From NCBI RefSeq assembly GCF_029223285.1, contig NZ_JARHUJ010000006.1:310001-374000 (forward strand): a stretch of 64,000 nucleotides of DNA. The letters are read 5' to 3'. Made by a program: the position numbers and the translations under genes. Under the pieces are notes generated by a model. It saw only the letters and a program-made list of their open reading frames with translations. It ran no database searches and was not told the origin of the DNA. The stretch's first letter is position 1. Every line of letters begins with the position of its first letter. Shown here in pieces: positions 6,560-16,643 of this stretch. This DNA is from Paraflavitalea sp. CAU 1676 (GTDB lineage: Bacteria; Bacteroidota; Bacteroidia; Chitinophagales; Chitinophagaceae).

Positions 6560-9538
6560 CTAGTTGCGCATCATCCTGAACTGGCGGGGCATATCGCCTC
6601 CGCCGGGGCCGCGTTGCTGGTTTTGTGCACCTGCCCTGTTGAGGTTGTACGTAAAGGTGAGCATGAAATAACGCTTCAGTACCAGAGAGCGGGTGTCTTT
6701 GATGTTCAATCCGTCTACCGTACGGTTAATGCTCTGATTCTGGTTAAGCAGGTCATTGACAGAGAATTTGATCTCGCCTTCTTTCTTCTTGAAGAGCAGC
6801 ATCGCCAGGCTGGTATTCCACAATGGAATGTTTTGATCGAATTCGCCGCCACGACCAGAGTTGATGATATAATCAAAATCGGATGAATAAATCAGCTTTT
6901 TGAAGAAAGTATAGTTGAAGTCCAACCCATAGTTCTGTGTATAATAGACCTGTTCGGCTGCTCCGCTATAATTGCCTGAGTAGTTGATATTGTTGTAGGT
7001 AAAGCTTCCATTTACGCCAACGTTCAAACCCTTGTAGTCGATATGGATGCTGGCGGTTTGGGTCATTGCAAACGTATTGGTAAAGTAAGTTAACCCCGAC
7101 TGTATTCCGGCATTCCTGTTATAAGACGCATTGTTGTTGAAATTCAGGTTGCTGCCTTTCAAGGCACCTTTCAGCGGAAAGCCCATTGTTACAAAGGATG
7201 ATGCACTGAAAGAACCATTGAGGTTTACCGGTACAATGTAGGAAGCACCTGGTGTATTATTATACTTCTTGAACCGGTCGGGCACAGTATCAACATTGTT
7301 CACGATCTTATTGCTGGTATTGCTGAAGTTCAGGTTGGCTGAAAACAGCTTAAACGTAGAAATATTGAACGTGCTATAGTTCAGGTTCACGTAGTTTGAA
7401 TATTCCTGCTTCAGGAAGGGATTACCATTGGTAACAGAAAACTGATTCGAGAAATCCGGTGCGTCCTGCAACTGTGTTATTGAAGGCTGGTTCGTACGAC
7501 CCATGTAGGAGATCCGGAGGTTTTTGGTACGGGTAAACGTAAAGTTCAAGCGTGCAATTGGCTGAAAATTGAAAAAGTTCTGGTTTACCGTTGTGTCTTT
7601 CGAGGTAAGCGGGCGAACGGTACGGTTGGTGAGGTCGGAGGACTCGACTGCACCACCTATCTGGAAATTATACTTGTTGGTTTGCACGCGGAAATTTGCA
7701 CCCGCTCGATGTCTTATATTATCGTTCTCGAAATAGTTGGTCTGCGCCAGGTTCGGGATGGTGTATCCTTTGCTGCCAATGCTATCGAAATTATACGCCA
7801 ACCTATCGGAAGTATTATGACTATTGGTGTAGGCATAGTTAAGTTCGATGATCTTATTATGACCTATCGGCTCCGTGTAGGAGGTGCTGATTACTGTAGA
7901 CGTTGATTTTGTTGTCGAGTTGCTGATAAAGTCCTGCAACGAATCCTGGATCAAGGTGCCATCGAAAGCATAGGAACGGATAGGCGAATAGTTTTTGGAA
8001 TCCGTTTCATTGTTATTGATGCTGTTGTTGAGGCCCAGGGTAAACGTGCGGCCAGGCTTATTGAACTTTCTGCGATACAACAGGTTGTTGTTTACATTGT
8101 AGCCCTTCCGCTCGCTGTAGCTGCGGGTTTGGATGGTATTGGCCAGATACGAGCCTTTATTGGCGGGTGAATAGCGGTAGATGGTATCTTCCTGGTAGTT
8201 GGCTGTTTGAGATTGCTGGAAGGTAGCAGTTGGCGTATACAGGATCGAGTTCATGGAATCGATCGCAGCTTCTATACGCAGACTGAACCGGTGGTTCTGG
8301 TTCTTGGTATCGGTGAATGCCTGTTCGTCTTGCACAGAAGCAGAGTCGGGTATGATTTTACCTCTTACGCTTTTACTAAGATCAGTTTGCTGGCGAATGA
8401 TCTGCTCTGCGTGGTTGTTGGTATTGGAGTAAAAGTAACTTCCTGTTACATCTACTTTAGAAGACCACTTATCGGTATAGTTGATGCCACCAGAAAGCGT
8501 TTTCGTAATACCACCAGAGGCTCCGTTGCTGAGCAAGCCAAAGCCCATGCCGCCGCCACCGCCACCGCGGAAACCTCCGCCACCTCCACCACCGCCGCCG
8601 AAGCCTCCAAAGCCTCCGCCACCGAATCCACCACCTCCACCACGGTTACCGCCGCCACCGCCGCCGGAAATATCGTTAAAGCTGAAGCTTTGCTTGTTGA
8701 TGTTATTGAACTGGCCGAGTACAGAGATACGGCGATCGCCATTGAAGCGGCTGAAGTTGAAGCTACCGTCATAACGGAAATCTTTGTTCTCTTCACTATA
8801 ACCACCGCCTACTACGGCACGGCCGAAATATCCTTTTCGTTTATCTTTTTTGAGGCGAATGTTGATTGTCTTTGAACGGCTGCCATCGTCGATACGGGTA
8901 AACTTGGCCTGATCGCTCATATCATCGAATACCTGTACGGACTCGATCATGTCGGCAGTAATGTTCTTGGTGGCCAGTTTGGGATCGCTGCCGAAGAATT
9001 CCTTTCCATCAACATATACTTTCTGCACATCTTCGCCCTGCGCTTTCACGTTGCCTTCTTTATCTACCTGAATGCCGGGCACTTTCTTCAGAACGTCTTC
9101 TGCCGTAGAGTTGGGCTTGGTCTTGAATGCGCTGGCCTTGAACTCGATCGTATCTTTTTTCACCTGGATGGGCGGCGCTTCTACCACTACCTCATCGAGT
9201 AGGGTAGTTCGTTTGTCCATATATATAGTGGCCAGGTCGAGCGTGGGCTGTTCGGTCTTTATGCTAATTCTTTTTGTAACAGGCTGATAACCCTGGTAGG
9301 TTATGCTGAGGCGGAAGGTGCCCGTATCGAGGTTTTTGATCTCGAACTCTCCTTTCGCATTGGAGATGCCGAATGCGATTACCGAAGAGTCTTTGATGCT
9401 GTAAATCGAAACGGTGGCCTCAGACAATACTTCTTTATAAGTGGAATCGGTGAGCTTACCTTTCACACTCCCCTTTTGTGCCAGGGCGGCCGTTCCGAAC
9501 GTTGTCAATAAAATCAAGAGGGTCAATATCTTGCTCAT
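6560..9538 (-). CDS. Outer-membrane beta-barrel protein with a glycine-rich insertion
   Basis: A 992-residue protein with a signal peptide (residues 1-20, ending AALAQ). It has a CarboxypepD_reg-like domain (about 22-110), a plug-like segment with VYVDGKEFFGSDPKLA, and a long barrel. It is a clear paralogue of the 938-residue protein at 1674-4490: same domain order, the same DGKEFFG motif, and both end in an Arg-Met-Met/Ile-Met-Arg tail. Residues of about 290-335 form an almost pure Gly/Phe/Arg run (GGGGGFGGGGFGGFGG), which is absent at that place in the paralogue and may be a flexible extracellular loop. No SusD gene is adjacent. Its ligand is unknown. A terminator follows at 6503-6529. Confidence 0.88.
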   Translation of the reverse strand: MSKILTLLILLTTFGTAALAQKGSVKGKLTDSTYKEVLSEATVSIYSIKDSSVIAFGISNAKGEFEIKNLDTGTFRLSITYQGYQPVTKRISIKTEQPTLDLATIYMDKRTTLLDEVVVEAPPIQVKKDTIEFKASAFKTKPNSTAEDVLKKVPGIQVDKEGNVKAQGEDVQKVYVDGKEFFGSDPKLATKNITADMIESVQVFDDMSDQAKFTRIDDGSRSKTINIRLKKDKRKGYFGRAVVGGGYSEENKDFRYDGSFNFSRFNGDRRISVLGQFNNINKQSFSFNDISGGGGGGNRGGGGGFGGGGFGGFGGGGGGGGGFRGGGGGGMGFGLLSNGASGGITKTLSGGINYTDKWSSKVDVTGSYFYSNTNNHAEQIIRQQTDLSKSVRGKIIPDSASVQDEQAFTDTKNQNHRFSLRIEAAIDSMNSILYTPTATFQQSQTANYQEDTIYRYSPANKGSYLANTIQTRSYSERKGYNVNNNLLYRRKFNKPGRTFTLGLNNSINNNETDSKNYSPIRSYAFDGTLIQDSLQDFISNSTTKSTSTVISTSYTEPIGHNKIIELNYAYTNSHNTSDRLAYNFDSIGSKGYTIPNLAQTNYFENDNIRHRAGANFRVQTNKYNFQIGGAVESSDLTNRTVRPLTSKDTTVNQNFFNFQPIARLNFTFTRTKNLRISYMGRTNQPSITQLQDAPDFSNQFSVTNGNPFLKQEYSNYVNLNYSTFNISTFKLFSANLNFSNTSNKIVNNVDTVPDRFKKYNNTPGASYIVPVNLNGSFSASSFVTMGFPLKGALKGSNLNFNNNASYNRNAGIQSGLTYFTNTFAMTQTASIHIDYKGLNVGVNGSFTYNNINYSGNYSGAAEQVYYTQNYGLDFNYTFFKKLIYSSDFDYIINSGRGGEFDQNIPLWNTSLAMLLFKKKEGEIKFSVNDLLNQNQSINRTVDGLNIKDTRSLVLKRYFMLTFTYNLNRAGAQNQQRGPGGGDMPRQFRMMRN

Positions 9539-9782
9539 GCAGGTTGTATATAAGAGTTCGCGATTTAAAAGTTAGACGCTGTGGATTTGTGAAACTTGTG
9601 TGGATAAGTGTTCCTTATTACGACAATCCGGTCTTTCGTGGCAGAGAATCGACCGTTGTTGCCTTTGTACCGGTGAATAGGGGTAGGTGTTGGATGGGCA
9701 GTTGAACGTTTGGGCCGCCTATGCGCTGCGCTCAGTCCGGGAAAAGGCTGGTTTAACAAATATCAAATGTGTGAGCTATACA

Positions 9783-9813
9783 TGTACGATGCCGCTGTGG
9801 GCGGCATCGTACA
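9783..9813 (-). terminator. Long stem-loop downstream of the SNF2 helicase gene
   Basis: TGTACGATGCCGC pairs with the complementary GCGGCATCGTACA over 13 bp around a 5-nt loop, starting 21 bp after the helicase stop. There is no T-tract, so it may act as a processing or mRNA-stabilising hairpin rather than an efficient intrinsic terminator. Confidence 0.5.
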
Positions 9814-9833
9814 ATATAATATATATGACATCC

Positions 9834-12800
9834 TTAACTGAACAGGTATTCGACGTCTTCGCGGGTAAGGCTCTTGACAAAGCCTTCATCGTCGGTGATG
9901 AGGTCTTTCGCGAGCAGTCGTTTTCTGTCCTGCAGCTGAAGGATCTTGTCTTCGATCGTGTCTTTACAGATCATGCGGTAGGCGAAGATGTTCTTCGTTT
10001 GCCCGATGCGGTGCGTACGGTCGATAGCCTGCTGTTCCACGGCGGGGTTCCACCAGGGGTCAACGATGTACACATAATCGGCAGCGGTAAGGTTGAGACC
10101 CACACCACCCGCCTTGAGGGAGATGAGGAATACCCGGCAATTGGGATCGTTCTGGAAACGCTGGATCGCTTTTTCCCGGTCTATTGCCGAAGTGCTGCCA
10201 TCGAAGTATTCGTAGTCAACACCCAGTTCCTTCAGTTTCTCGCGGATCAAGGCCAGCATGCCGAGGAACTGAGAGAACACCAGGGCTTTGTGGTCGCTGA
10301 TGTTTTCGGTGATCTCACGGCCCAATTCTTCCAGTTTAATGGAGTGGTTGGGGAACTTCTCGGTTTCGTTCAGGATGGCCGGTGAGTCGCAGATCTGGCG
10401 CAGTTTCATAAGGCCCTGCAGGATGGTGAGCTGCGAGCGCTGGATACCCTGCGATTCGATGGTACCGAGGATCTTATCCCGGAAATCGTTGCGGTAGGCA
10501 TCGTATATATTCCGTTGTTCATCGTCCATTTCGCAATAGAGGATGGTCTCCGTTTTATCGGGCAGGTCTTTGGCCACCTGCTCTTTGGTACGGCGGAGTA
10601 TAAAGGGGAACAGCAGCTTGCGTAGGTGGTCCTTGCGATCGGCCTCGCCAAACTTATCGATGGGGATAGCGAACTCCTGGCGGAAGAACTCGATGCTTCC
10701 CAGCATGCCGGGGTTGAGGAAGTTCATCTGCGCAAATATGTCGAAGGTATTGTTCTGCAGCGGCGTACCACTGAGGCAAATGCGGTTCTTTGAATTGAGC
10801 AGGCAGGCCGCACGGGTAACCTTACTGGCGGGGTTTTTGATCGCCTGCGATTCATCGAGTACCACATAATCGAACTGAATGTCGACCAGTAATTTAATAT
10901 CGCTGCGCAAGGTGCCGTAGGTGGTGATCATTACTTCGGCCTGTGCAAATTGTTCCTTATTTCGAGTACGTTCGCCACCGTGGTGAATGTAGTAAGTGAG
11001 TTCGGGGGTGAACTTCTTGATTTCATTCTCCCAGTTGAACATAAGGGTAGTAGGGCAAACCACGAGGGCTCTGAGCTTCCCATGGTGCTTACGGTAATAA
11101 TGCAAGTAAGAGAGTGCCTGGATGGTTTTACCCAAACCCATGTCATCGGCCAGGATTCCACCCCATCCTATTTCACTGAGGTAATTGAGCCAGTGGAACC
11201 CATGCTCCTGGTAAGGACGCAGGATGGGCGCCAGGTGCTCTGGTACCGGTATCTCTTTGATCTTATTGAATGTCCTTAACTGATCGTATTTCTCTTCCAG
11301 TTTCAGTACCAGTTCTTCTTCGCTGCGGCCATCATAGAGTTCGTCGATGACGCTCATATGGTATTTGGACAAGCGAAGCTGGTTCTGTTTTCCCTCGCCT
11401 ACCCTGAACAGCAGGGAGTATTTCTTGATCCACTCTTCGGGCAGAATACCCAGGGTACCATCATTCAGCTGCACAAACTGCTGACGGTTGGCCAGGGCTT
11501 TCTTTACATCGGCTACGGTAACCTTCTGCTCGCCAAACACGATATCCACCCGCGCATCGAACCAATCGGTATTGCTGCTGATGTGGATCTTGGTTTGTGG
11601 TTTGGCTGTATTGAAGCGGAAGTTCTTGAGTGCATCGAAGCCAAAGACTGGCACTTTCATGTCTTTCATGGCATCGACAAACAGGAAGAACCAGTTGTTC
11701 TTGAGTACATCGGCTCCTTTGAGGGCCAGTTGCTGGCCTCCTTCGGGGCGGATAAAATTGGAGTGGAGTGCCTCGAGCTTTTGTATAAACTCCTGCTCTT
11801 TGTCTTTATCGCGGTGTACGATCAGCACTTTATCGCTATCGGGGATAATGAGCTCATTCTTACCGCCGGGCTTTGTTTCGAACCCTTTATAGGAGAAATA
11901 AGGCTGGAACACGAGGTAGTCGCCTTTTTCCTGGAGGATGATGCGTTTTTCGGGATCGCCTTCCTTGATCTCGCTGATGAGGGCGGAATCGAATTCTACG
12001 TGGTGCTCGCGGGTGAGGGGCAGTACGAACTGGCGCAACTGCTCGGCCCACTGGCTTTTGGGTATCGTGATCTTTCCCTTGCCATGGAAGCGGGTTACGA
12101 GGTTCACTTCTTCGGAAGAGTTCCAGAGGAAGAGATTATCCTGGTAAAAGAACATGAGGCTGCTGTTGAGCAGGTTCTCCGTTACAGGCACCTGCTGCCC
12201 GTTGAGCTTGACCCAGCACTCCACATCGTAATTGCTCTTATTGGCCACCACTTTGAACCAAGGCGTTATGGGATCGGTGACGACGCCCACGGTATGCAGG
12301 TTATCGGTCTTGAATGGCTTCTTTCCATTCAGGTAAAAAACGAAGGGACTGGCTGCTACATCTACAAACAGTTTTTTGAGTTTGGGGTGCAGGTATTCTA
12401 CCATGAGTGCCTTCGTCTCTTCGGGAAGCTCATCCTTTTCGTGATGTATGATATTTTCCCAAATGCCGCTGAATGGCGAGTTCCGATTCAGGTATTTCGT
12501 GATCTCGCTTTCCTGCATTTTGCGCAGGGGGGCGATGAGTTGACGGTCGTTGTCGTTGTAAACGTCGATGTTGATGAACTTGGACAGGTCGAGTTTTTCG
12601 ACCTTGCCTACGTAGGCGGTGATCTCTTCGTTCGATTCGCCGCTCACGGCATCGATGGAAAAGCCGGGGTAAGCCTGTTGATTGAGGTTAAAGACAATGC
12701 CGAGCCGCTGGGCAGGCACTTCCAACTTTTCGGTGGCTGCTTCCAGCACGCCTGCGCCCGCTTGTGGCTGGGGCAGTTCGGCTTCGGCTACCGGCACAGG

Positions 12801-13622
12801 TTTGATCACCGGCCGTGCATTGGCTGCCTGGGTGATGCGTTTGATGCTGGTGTCGAGCACGCGCAGGAAGGGTTTTCCTTCTTTGTAGGTAAACTCAAAT
12901 TTGCCTTCCAGGTTATCGCTGAGGCTGTAGCCATAGGCTTCCAGCAACTTGTTCTTTTCCTTGTCCCAGTTTCGGATGGTATCGAAATAAAAGGGACCAT
13001 GGTTATTGAGGAGTTGGAGGAAGACGACCACTTTGGGCAGGCCGAGCGGATGGAGGCGGTCCTCGAAGTCACAGCTGGTATCGAAGTTCCGTTCTTCGTT
13101 TTTACGGATCACCACTTTCCAGTCCTGGCCTTCGAGGTTAACGGTTGCCTTGACCACTTCGTCCTTGGCAAATTCAATATCGGCACGCTGGGTGCGCAGG
13201 TATTGTTCGGCAGCTGTATAGCTTTCGGGCGAACAGAGCAGGCGTAGTGTTTTGAGATCGATGGTCTTCATTTTCACCACGGTATGGCGCTGATCATAGT
13301 CGGCGTCTTCGGCTTTCAGCATGTTCTTATCCAGCATTTCCTGGAGCTGGATGAGGGCTGCGGCTTCGTGGCGGCAGATATCGCCGAGGTTATAGGGACA
13401 GGCACAGCGCACCGAGAGGGTACGTGGGTCTTTGAACTTGGTGATGTTTACTTTATAGTATGTAGAGTAACTGTCGTCCTTTACCCGGAACACCACAGAA
13501 TCTGTGAGCTCATCGTAATCAACCAATTCTACATAGCCGATAGCATGTATCTTTTTACCGCGACGGATCACTTCATCTGTTCCATTGGTATAGACGTACT
13601 TTATGAGATGGGGTAGTGCCAT
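9834..13622 (-). CDS. SWIM zinc-finger SNF2-family DNA/RNA translocase (HepA/RapA-type helicase)
   Basis: A 1262-residue soluble protein. The N-terminus has a SWIM zinc finger: C73 and C75 of VRCACPYNLG with C83 and H85 of DICRHEAAAL. A long middle region of unknown fold leads to the SNF2 motor. Walker A is DDMGLGKT (around residue 830), motif II is DESQ (around 922) and motif III is LSGTPLQNN. The helicase C half contains DGSTSAIDREKAI, SLKAGGVGLNL and the arginine-finger motif QAIDRTHRIGQ. Such proteins use ATP to move along double-stranded DNA and remodel protein-DNA or RNA polymerase complexes. The exact role in Bacteroidota is not established. Size and the MALPHLIKYVY start fit the family. 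A -7 element lies at 13758-13765. Confidence 0.92.
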   Translation of the reverse strand: MALPHLIKYVYTNGTDEVIRRGKKIHAIGYVELVDYDELTDSVVFRVKDDSYSTYYKVNITKFKDPRTLSVRCACPYNLGDICRHEAAALIQLQEMLDKNMLKAEDADYDQRHTVVKMKTIDLKTLRLLCSPESYTAAEQYLRTQRADIEFAKDEVVKATVNLEGQDWKVVIRKNEERNFDTSCDFEDRLHPLGLPKVVVFLQLLNNHGPFYFDTIRNWDKEKNKLLEAYGYSLSDNLEGKFEFTYKEGKPFLRVLDTSIKRITQAANARPVIKPVPVAEAELPQPQAGAGVLEAATEKLEVPAQRLGIVFNLNQQAYPGFSIDAVSGESNEEITAYVGKVEKLDLSKFINIDVYNDNDRQLIAPLRKMQESEITKYLNRNSPFSGIWENIIHHEKDELPEETKALMVEYLHPKLKKLFVDVAASPFVFYLNGKKPFKTDNLHTVGVVTDPITPWFKVVANKSNYDVECWVKLNGQQVPVTENLLNSSLMFFYQDNLFLWNSSEEVNLVTRFHGKGKITIPKSQWAEQLRQFVLPLTREHHVEFDSALISEIKEGDPEKRIILQEKGDYLVFQPYFSYKGFETKPGGKNELIIPDSDKVLIVHRDKDKEQEFIQKLEALHSNFIRPEGGQQLALKGADVLKNNWFFLFVDAMKDMKVPVFGFDALKNFRFNTAKPQTKIHISSNTDWFDARVDIVFGEQKVTVADVKKALANRQQFVQLNDGTLGILPEEWIKKYSLLFRVGEGKQNQLRLSKYHMSVIDELYDGRSEEELVLKLEEKYDQLRTFNKIKEIPVPEHLAPILRPYQEHGFHWLNYLSEIGWGGILADDMGLGKTIQALSYLHYYRKHHGKLRALVVCPTTLMFNWENEIKKFTPELTYYIHHGGERTRNKEQFAQAEVMITTYGTLRSDIKLLVDIQFDYVVLDESQAIKNPASKVTRAACLLNSKNRICLSGTPLQNNTFDIFAQMNFLNPGMLGSIEFFRQEFAIPIDKFGEADRKDHLRKLLFPFILRRTKEQVAKDLPDKTETILYCEMDDEQRNIYDAYRNDFRDKILGTIESQGIQRSQLTILQGLMKLRQICDSPAILNETEKFPNHSIKLEELGREITENISDHKALVFSQFLGMLALIREKLKELGVDYEYFDGSTSAIDREKAIQRFQNDPNCRVFLISLKAGGVGLNLTAADYVYIVDPWWNPAVEQQAIDRTHRIGQTKNIFAYRMICKDTIEDKILQLQDRKRLLAKDLITDDEGFVKSLTREDVEYLFS

Positions 13623-13757
13623 GCTTTGCGTTGTATTTACAGTTGTCCGGCATGAAAGCGGTCATAGGGTGTGTAGCCTGTTAGTGGGGTGAACATCCTT
13701 TGGTGACGCCGTCCAGCATCGGGTTTCTGCCCTATCCGTTGAGGAAAGGGCAATCTG

Positions 13758-13765
13758 CAAAAGTA
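13758..13765 (-). promoter_or_regulatory. -7 element for the SNF2 helicase gene
   Basis: TACTTTTG on the minus strand fits TAnnTTTG exactly and would give a leader of about 130 nt. No good TTG -33 element is seen at the usual distance, so this is moderate evidence only. Confidence 0.45.
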
Positions 13766-13935
13766 AAGGAAAAAAAACGAGCTTAAAAAGTACTAAATCA
13801 ATTATTAATACCAAAATAAGCTTTTTAATCCCATGCGCCCGGGGCGATTTTCCTGATCCCTGCCAATCAAGGGAATAGACGGTCCGAACGGGTGGCCAGG
13901 AACGGGATTTCTTTATAAAATTATCCTAACATTTA

Positions 13936-13965
13936 TTGGTATGGGCTTTGTCGGCTATACCTTTG
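13936..13965 (+). promoter_or_regulatory. Promoter of the M28 peptidase gene
   Basis: TTG (13936-13938), a 19-bp spacer, then TACCTTTG (13958-13965), a full match to the Bacteroidota consensus. Transcription would start near 13972. The in-frame ATG at 13936 therefore lies inside the promoter and cannot be the start codon; the ATG at 13999 is used. Confidence 0.75.
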
Positions 13966-13998
13966 TCCTCGCTCATTCTGCCCATTAAAACGTTATTT

Positions 13999-15660
13999 AT
14001 GTCGAAGGCCCGAACCTTGCGTTTGTTTCTTGTCTTTCTGCTATTATCTACCCAGTTATTTGCTCAAAAGCTCAAAAAGGCCGACAAGGCGGGTATTGCC
14101 GGTTTGCAGGCACATATTGCCTACCTCGCCGACGATAAACTGGAAGGCCGCCGGGCAGGCACGAAGGGCGAAGAACTGGCCCGGGAATACATCAGCGCGC
14201 AGTTTCAACAGGCTGGTTTGCAACCGAAAGGAGAAGGCAATGGCTGGTTTCAATCCTTCGAGATCAATGACGGTAAACAGCTGGGCAGCTCTACTTTCTT
14301 CTTTATCAACAACCACGAACTGAAGGTCAACGAGGAATTTTTTCCTTTGGCAGGCAGCCCCAACGGCAGCCTGGAAGAGGCTGTTTCGATCGCCTTACCG
14401 GAACAGGGCGTGCCCTGGTTCTTTGACCTGAAGGAGCTGTTGGAGGGTAATAAAGACAACCCCCACTTCGACCTGGTTCCTGCTATCCGTGCAAAAGCCG
14501 CCAAGGTAGCTGAAAAAGGCGCCAATGCCCTGATCATCTACAATAGCTCGGCGATTGCAGACGGGCTCAAATATGACGGCAAGGATCGCTCTGAAGCGAC
14601 AAAGATCCCCATCGTCTATATCACCGACAAGGTTCGCAAGGCCCACCTGAAAGACGAGGCGGCCACCTACGACCTGAAGATCCGGGTTACGATTGCCGAT
14701 AAAAAACGCACGGGCAACAACGTGGTGGGTTATATCGACAACGGCGCCGGCACTACCGTGGTGCTGGGTGCGCACTATGACCATCTTGGCTATGGCGAAG
14801 ACAATAATTCGATGCTACGCACCGGCGAGCACCTGATCCACAATGGCGCCGACGACAATGCGAGCGGTACTGCCGCTTTGATCGAGCTGGCCAAGCTGTT
14901 GAAGGTGTCGAAGAGCAAGGGCAATAACTACCTGTTCATCGCTTTCTCGGGCGAAGAACTGGGCCTTAACGGTTCGAAGTATTTTACGGAACATCCGTCC
15001 ATCGATCTCAGCAAGGTGAGCTATATGATCAATATGGATATGGTGGGCCGACTGAACGATTCGAGCAAGGCCCTTACCATAGGCGGTTATGGCACTTCGC
15101 CTTTCTGGGGTGCAACCTTTGGGAAGTTCAATCCCAAGAAGCTGCCTTTGACCCTCAAGTACGACAGCAGCGGCACAGGCCCCAGCGACCACACTTCCTT
15201 TTACCGGAAAGATATTCCCGTATTGTTCTTCTTTACGGGGCTGCATAGTGATTACCACCGCCCCACTGATGATGCCGATAAAGTGAATTATACCGGCGAA
15301 TGGCAAATCGTTAAACTGATCGAAGAGATCGTCGCATCTGCCAATCTGCAGGGCAAGCTGGCCTTTACCAAAACAAGAGAGGTACAGACCTCCACTTCTA
15401 CCCGCTTCAGCGTAAGTATGGGTATTATGCCCGATTACACGTTCAGTGGCGCCGGGGTACGGGTAGACGGGGTGAGTGATAACCGTCCGGCGAAAAAGGC
15501 CGGCATCCAAACGGGTGATGTGATCGTGCAGCTAGGCGACTTTTCCACCACTTCCATGGAGAGCTATATGCAGGCGCTTTCTAAATTCAAGAAAGGCGAT
15601 AAGGCCCGGGTTAAATACAAGCGTGGCGCCGATACGCATGAAACCGAGGTAGAGTTTTAG
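13999..15660 (+). CDS. Secreted M28-family metallopeptidase with PA and PDZ domains
   Basis: The product has 553 residues from the ATG at 13999, with a signal peptide of about 23 residues (RTLRLFLVFLLLSTQLFAQ). A PA-like insert occupies about residues 140-235. The zinc-aminopeptidase domain follows: HYDHLG (about 258), NGADDNASG (about 281), the catalytic EE of FSGEELG (about 317), DMVGR (about 346) and the last ligand His in HSDYHRPTDDADK. A C-terminal PDZ domain (about 480-550, KKAGIQTGDVIVQLGD) completes it. All two-zinc ligands of the M28 family appear present, so it is probably an active periplasmic or secreted aminopeptidase. The upstream promoter (13936-13965) fixes the start. The next gene follows after 91 bp on the same strand. 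Confidence 0.92.
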   Translation: MSKARTLRLFLVFLLLSTQLFAQKLKKADKAGIAGLQAHIAYLADDKLEGRRAGTKGEELAREYISAQFQQAGLQPKGEGNGWFQSFEINDGKQLGSSTFFFINNHELKVNEEFFPLAGSPNGSLEEAVSIALPEQGVPWFFDLKELLEGNKDNPHFDLVPAIRAKAAKVAEKGANALIIYNSSAIADGLKYDGKDRSEATKIPIVYITDKVRKAHLKDEAATYDLKIRVTIADKKRTGNNVVGYIDNGAGTTVVLGAHYDHLGYGEDNNSMLRTGEHLIHNGADDNASGTAALIELAKLLKVSKSKGNNYLFIAFSGEELGLNGSKYFTEHPSIDLSKVSYMINMDMVGRLNDSSKALTIGGYGTSPFWGATFGKFNPKKLPLTLKYDSSGTGPSDHTSFYRKDIPVLFFFTGLHSDYHRPTDDADKVNYTGEWQIVKLIEEIVASANLQGKLAFTKTREVQTSTSTRFSVSMGIMPDYTFSGAGVRVDGVSDNRPAKKAGIQTGDVIVQLGDFSTTSMESYMQALSKFKKGDKARVKYKRGADTHETEVEF

Positions 15661-15751
15661 CGGGCGGCGGCGGGCTGTTGCCTGGGACTAACCAGGCTGG
15701 GGCAGCAGACTGTCGCGTGCAACTCCTGGTCACTTTTTATGTTGTACAGTT

Positions 15752-16186
15752 ATGAAACTGAAGCTGGACCTCGATGAAATGACGGATGACTTCTTCGACA
15801 ATACCCGGTTGATGGGTATTGTGGCGCCGGTCAAGAACTACCAGTTCTGCTGGCAGCTGAACCAGCTGTTGCGTTTCGATTTCCGCATCAACAACGATAT
15901 TGAGATCCAGCTGTACAAGAAGCAGCGACATTATTACTTCTCCATTTTCGAATACCGCGAACCCAATAGCTCCCTGGTACACTATTTATACCATAATCAG
16001 TTTGACGGCGAATACCTGTTGCCCGAATTCAGGCATCTTGATTTTTTGTGGTTGTTGAAGGGCGACCTGGTGGCTGAAGACTTTCTGCAGAACCTGATGG
16101 GCGCCATCAAAGGCATCGGGGCTGTGCAGCTGGTTACTGAGCTCACCAATGAGAAGATCAAGAACAAGGGGCATTTGATCTTTTAG
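15752..16186 (+). CDS. IPExxxVDY family protein
   Basis: A 144-residue soluble protein. The family is named for I-P-E-x3-V-D-Y; here the signature reads LLPEFRHLDFLWLL, with P-E-x3-L-D-F in place. The N-terminus (KLKLDLDEMTDDFFDNTRLMGI) and the QLNQLLRFDFR segment match the usual layout of this short Bacteroidota-specific family. The biochemical function is unknown. It sits between the M28 peptidase and pterin dehydratase genes on the same strand, but gaps of 91 and 178 bp give no strong sign of an operon. Confidence 0.8.
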   Translation: MKLKLDLDEMTDDFFDNTRLMGIVAPVKNYQFCWQLNQLLRFDFRINNDIEIQLYKKQRHYYFSIFEYREPNSSLVHYLYHNQFDGEYLLPEFRHLDFLWLLKGDLVAEDFLQNLMGAIKGIGAVQLVTELTNEKIKNKGHLIF

Positions 16187-16364
16187 GCGCGTGCCCTGGT
16201 GCTCACCGCCACGATGAGGCGGTTATTGAGGTGGCATCGCGACCTGGCGGCGTTAATTTGACTGGCCAGTCACCGCAATAGTTTTGTTTTGTGGGTGACG
16301 TCGCCTGTGTTTGGGTTCGCCGCCTGGCCCTTCCGCACTGCTGTGAACTTTTCAATTTAATTAT

Positions 16365-16604
16365 ATGTGGCAAGAAGAAAACAACAAACTGTACCGGAAA
16401 TTCCAGTTCAAGGATTTTTCGGAGGCCTTTGCTTTTATGACCAGGGTGGCCATTGAGGCGGAGAAGATGAATCATCATCCGTTGTGGACGAATGTTTACA
16501 ATACTGTGGAGATCTGGTTATCGACGCATGATGCGGGCGATGTTGTTACCGACAAAGACCGTAAGTTGTCGGGCAAGATCGATGCCCTGGTTGCCAGCCG
16601 GTGA
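16365..16604 (+). CDS. phhB: 4a-hydroxytetrahydrobiopterin dehydratase
   Basis: A 79-residue protein, somewhat shorter than the usual 90-110 residues but carrying the family core. [21 protein letters not shown] leads to the catalytic MNHHPLW motif and then [20 protein letters not shown]. The two adjacent histidines and the later His of STHDAG are the known active-site residues of pterin-4a-carbinolamine dehydratase, which regenerates the pterin cofactor of aromatic amino acid hydroxylases. No hydroxylase gene is in the window. In bacteria without that pathway the enzyme may serve molybdopterin or other pterin recycling. Confidence 0.9.
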   Translation: MWQEENNKLYRKFQFKDFSEAFAFMTRVAIEAEKMNHHPLWTNVYNTVEIWLSTHDAGDVVTDKDRKLSGKIDALVASR

Positions 16605-16643
16605 GGCGATAGGGGGTGGATTTGTCGCCTGGCGTGGACTTGG

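Noticed and set aside
8481-8774. Proline-rich frame with repeated PPPP
   Set aside because: It is the antisense of the glycine run in the 992-residue outer-membrane protein; GGN codons read backwards as CCN proline codons.
9072-9287. 71-codon plus-strand frame in the outer-membrane protein region
   Set aside because: Antisense to a continuous barrel gene, with no independent support.
11358-13247. 629-codon plus-strand frame antisense to the SNF2 helicase
   Set aside because: It exactly overlies a long, motif-rich gene on the other strand, and its translation has no domain features. Long antisense frames are expected from the codon bias of this GC content.
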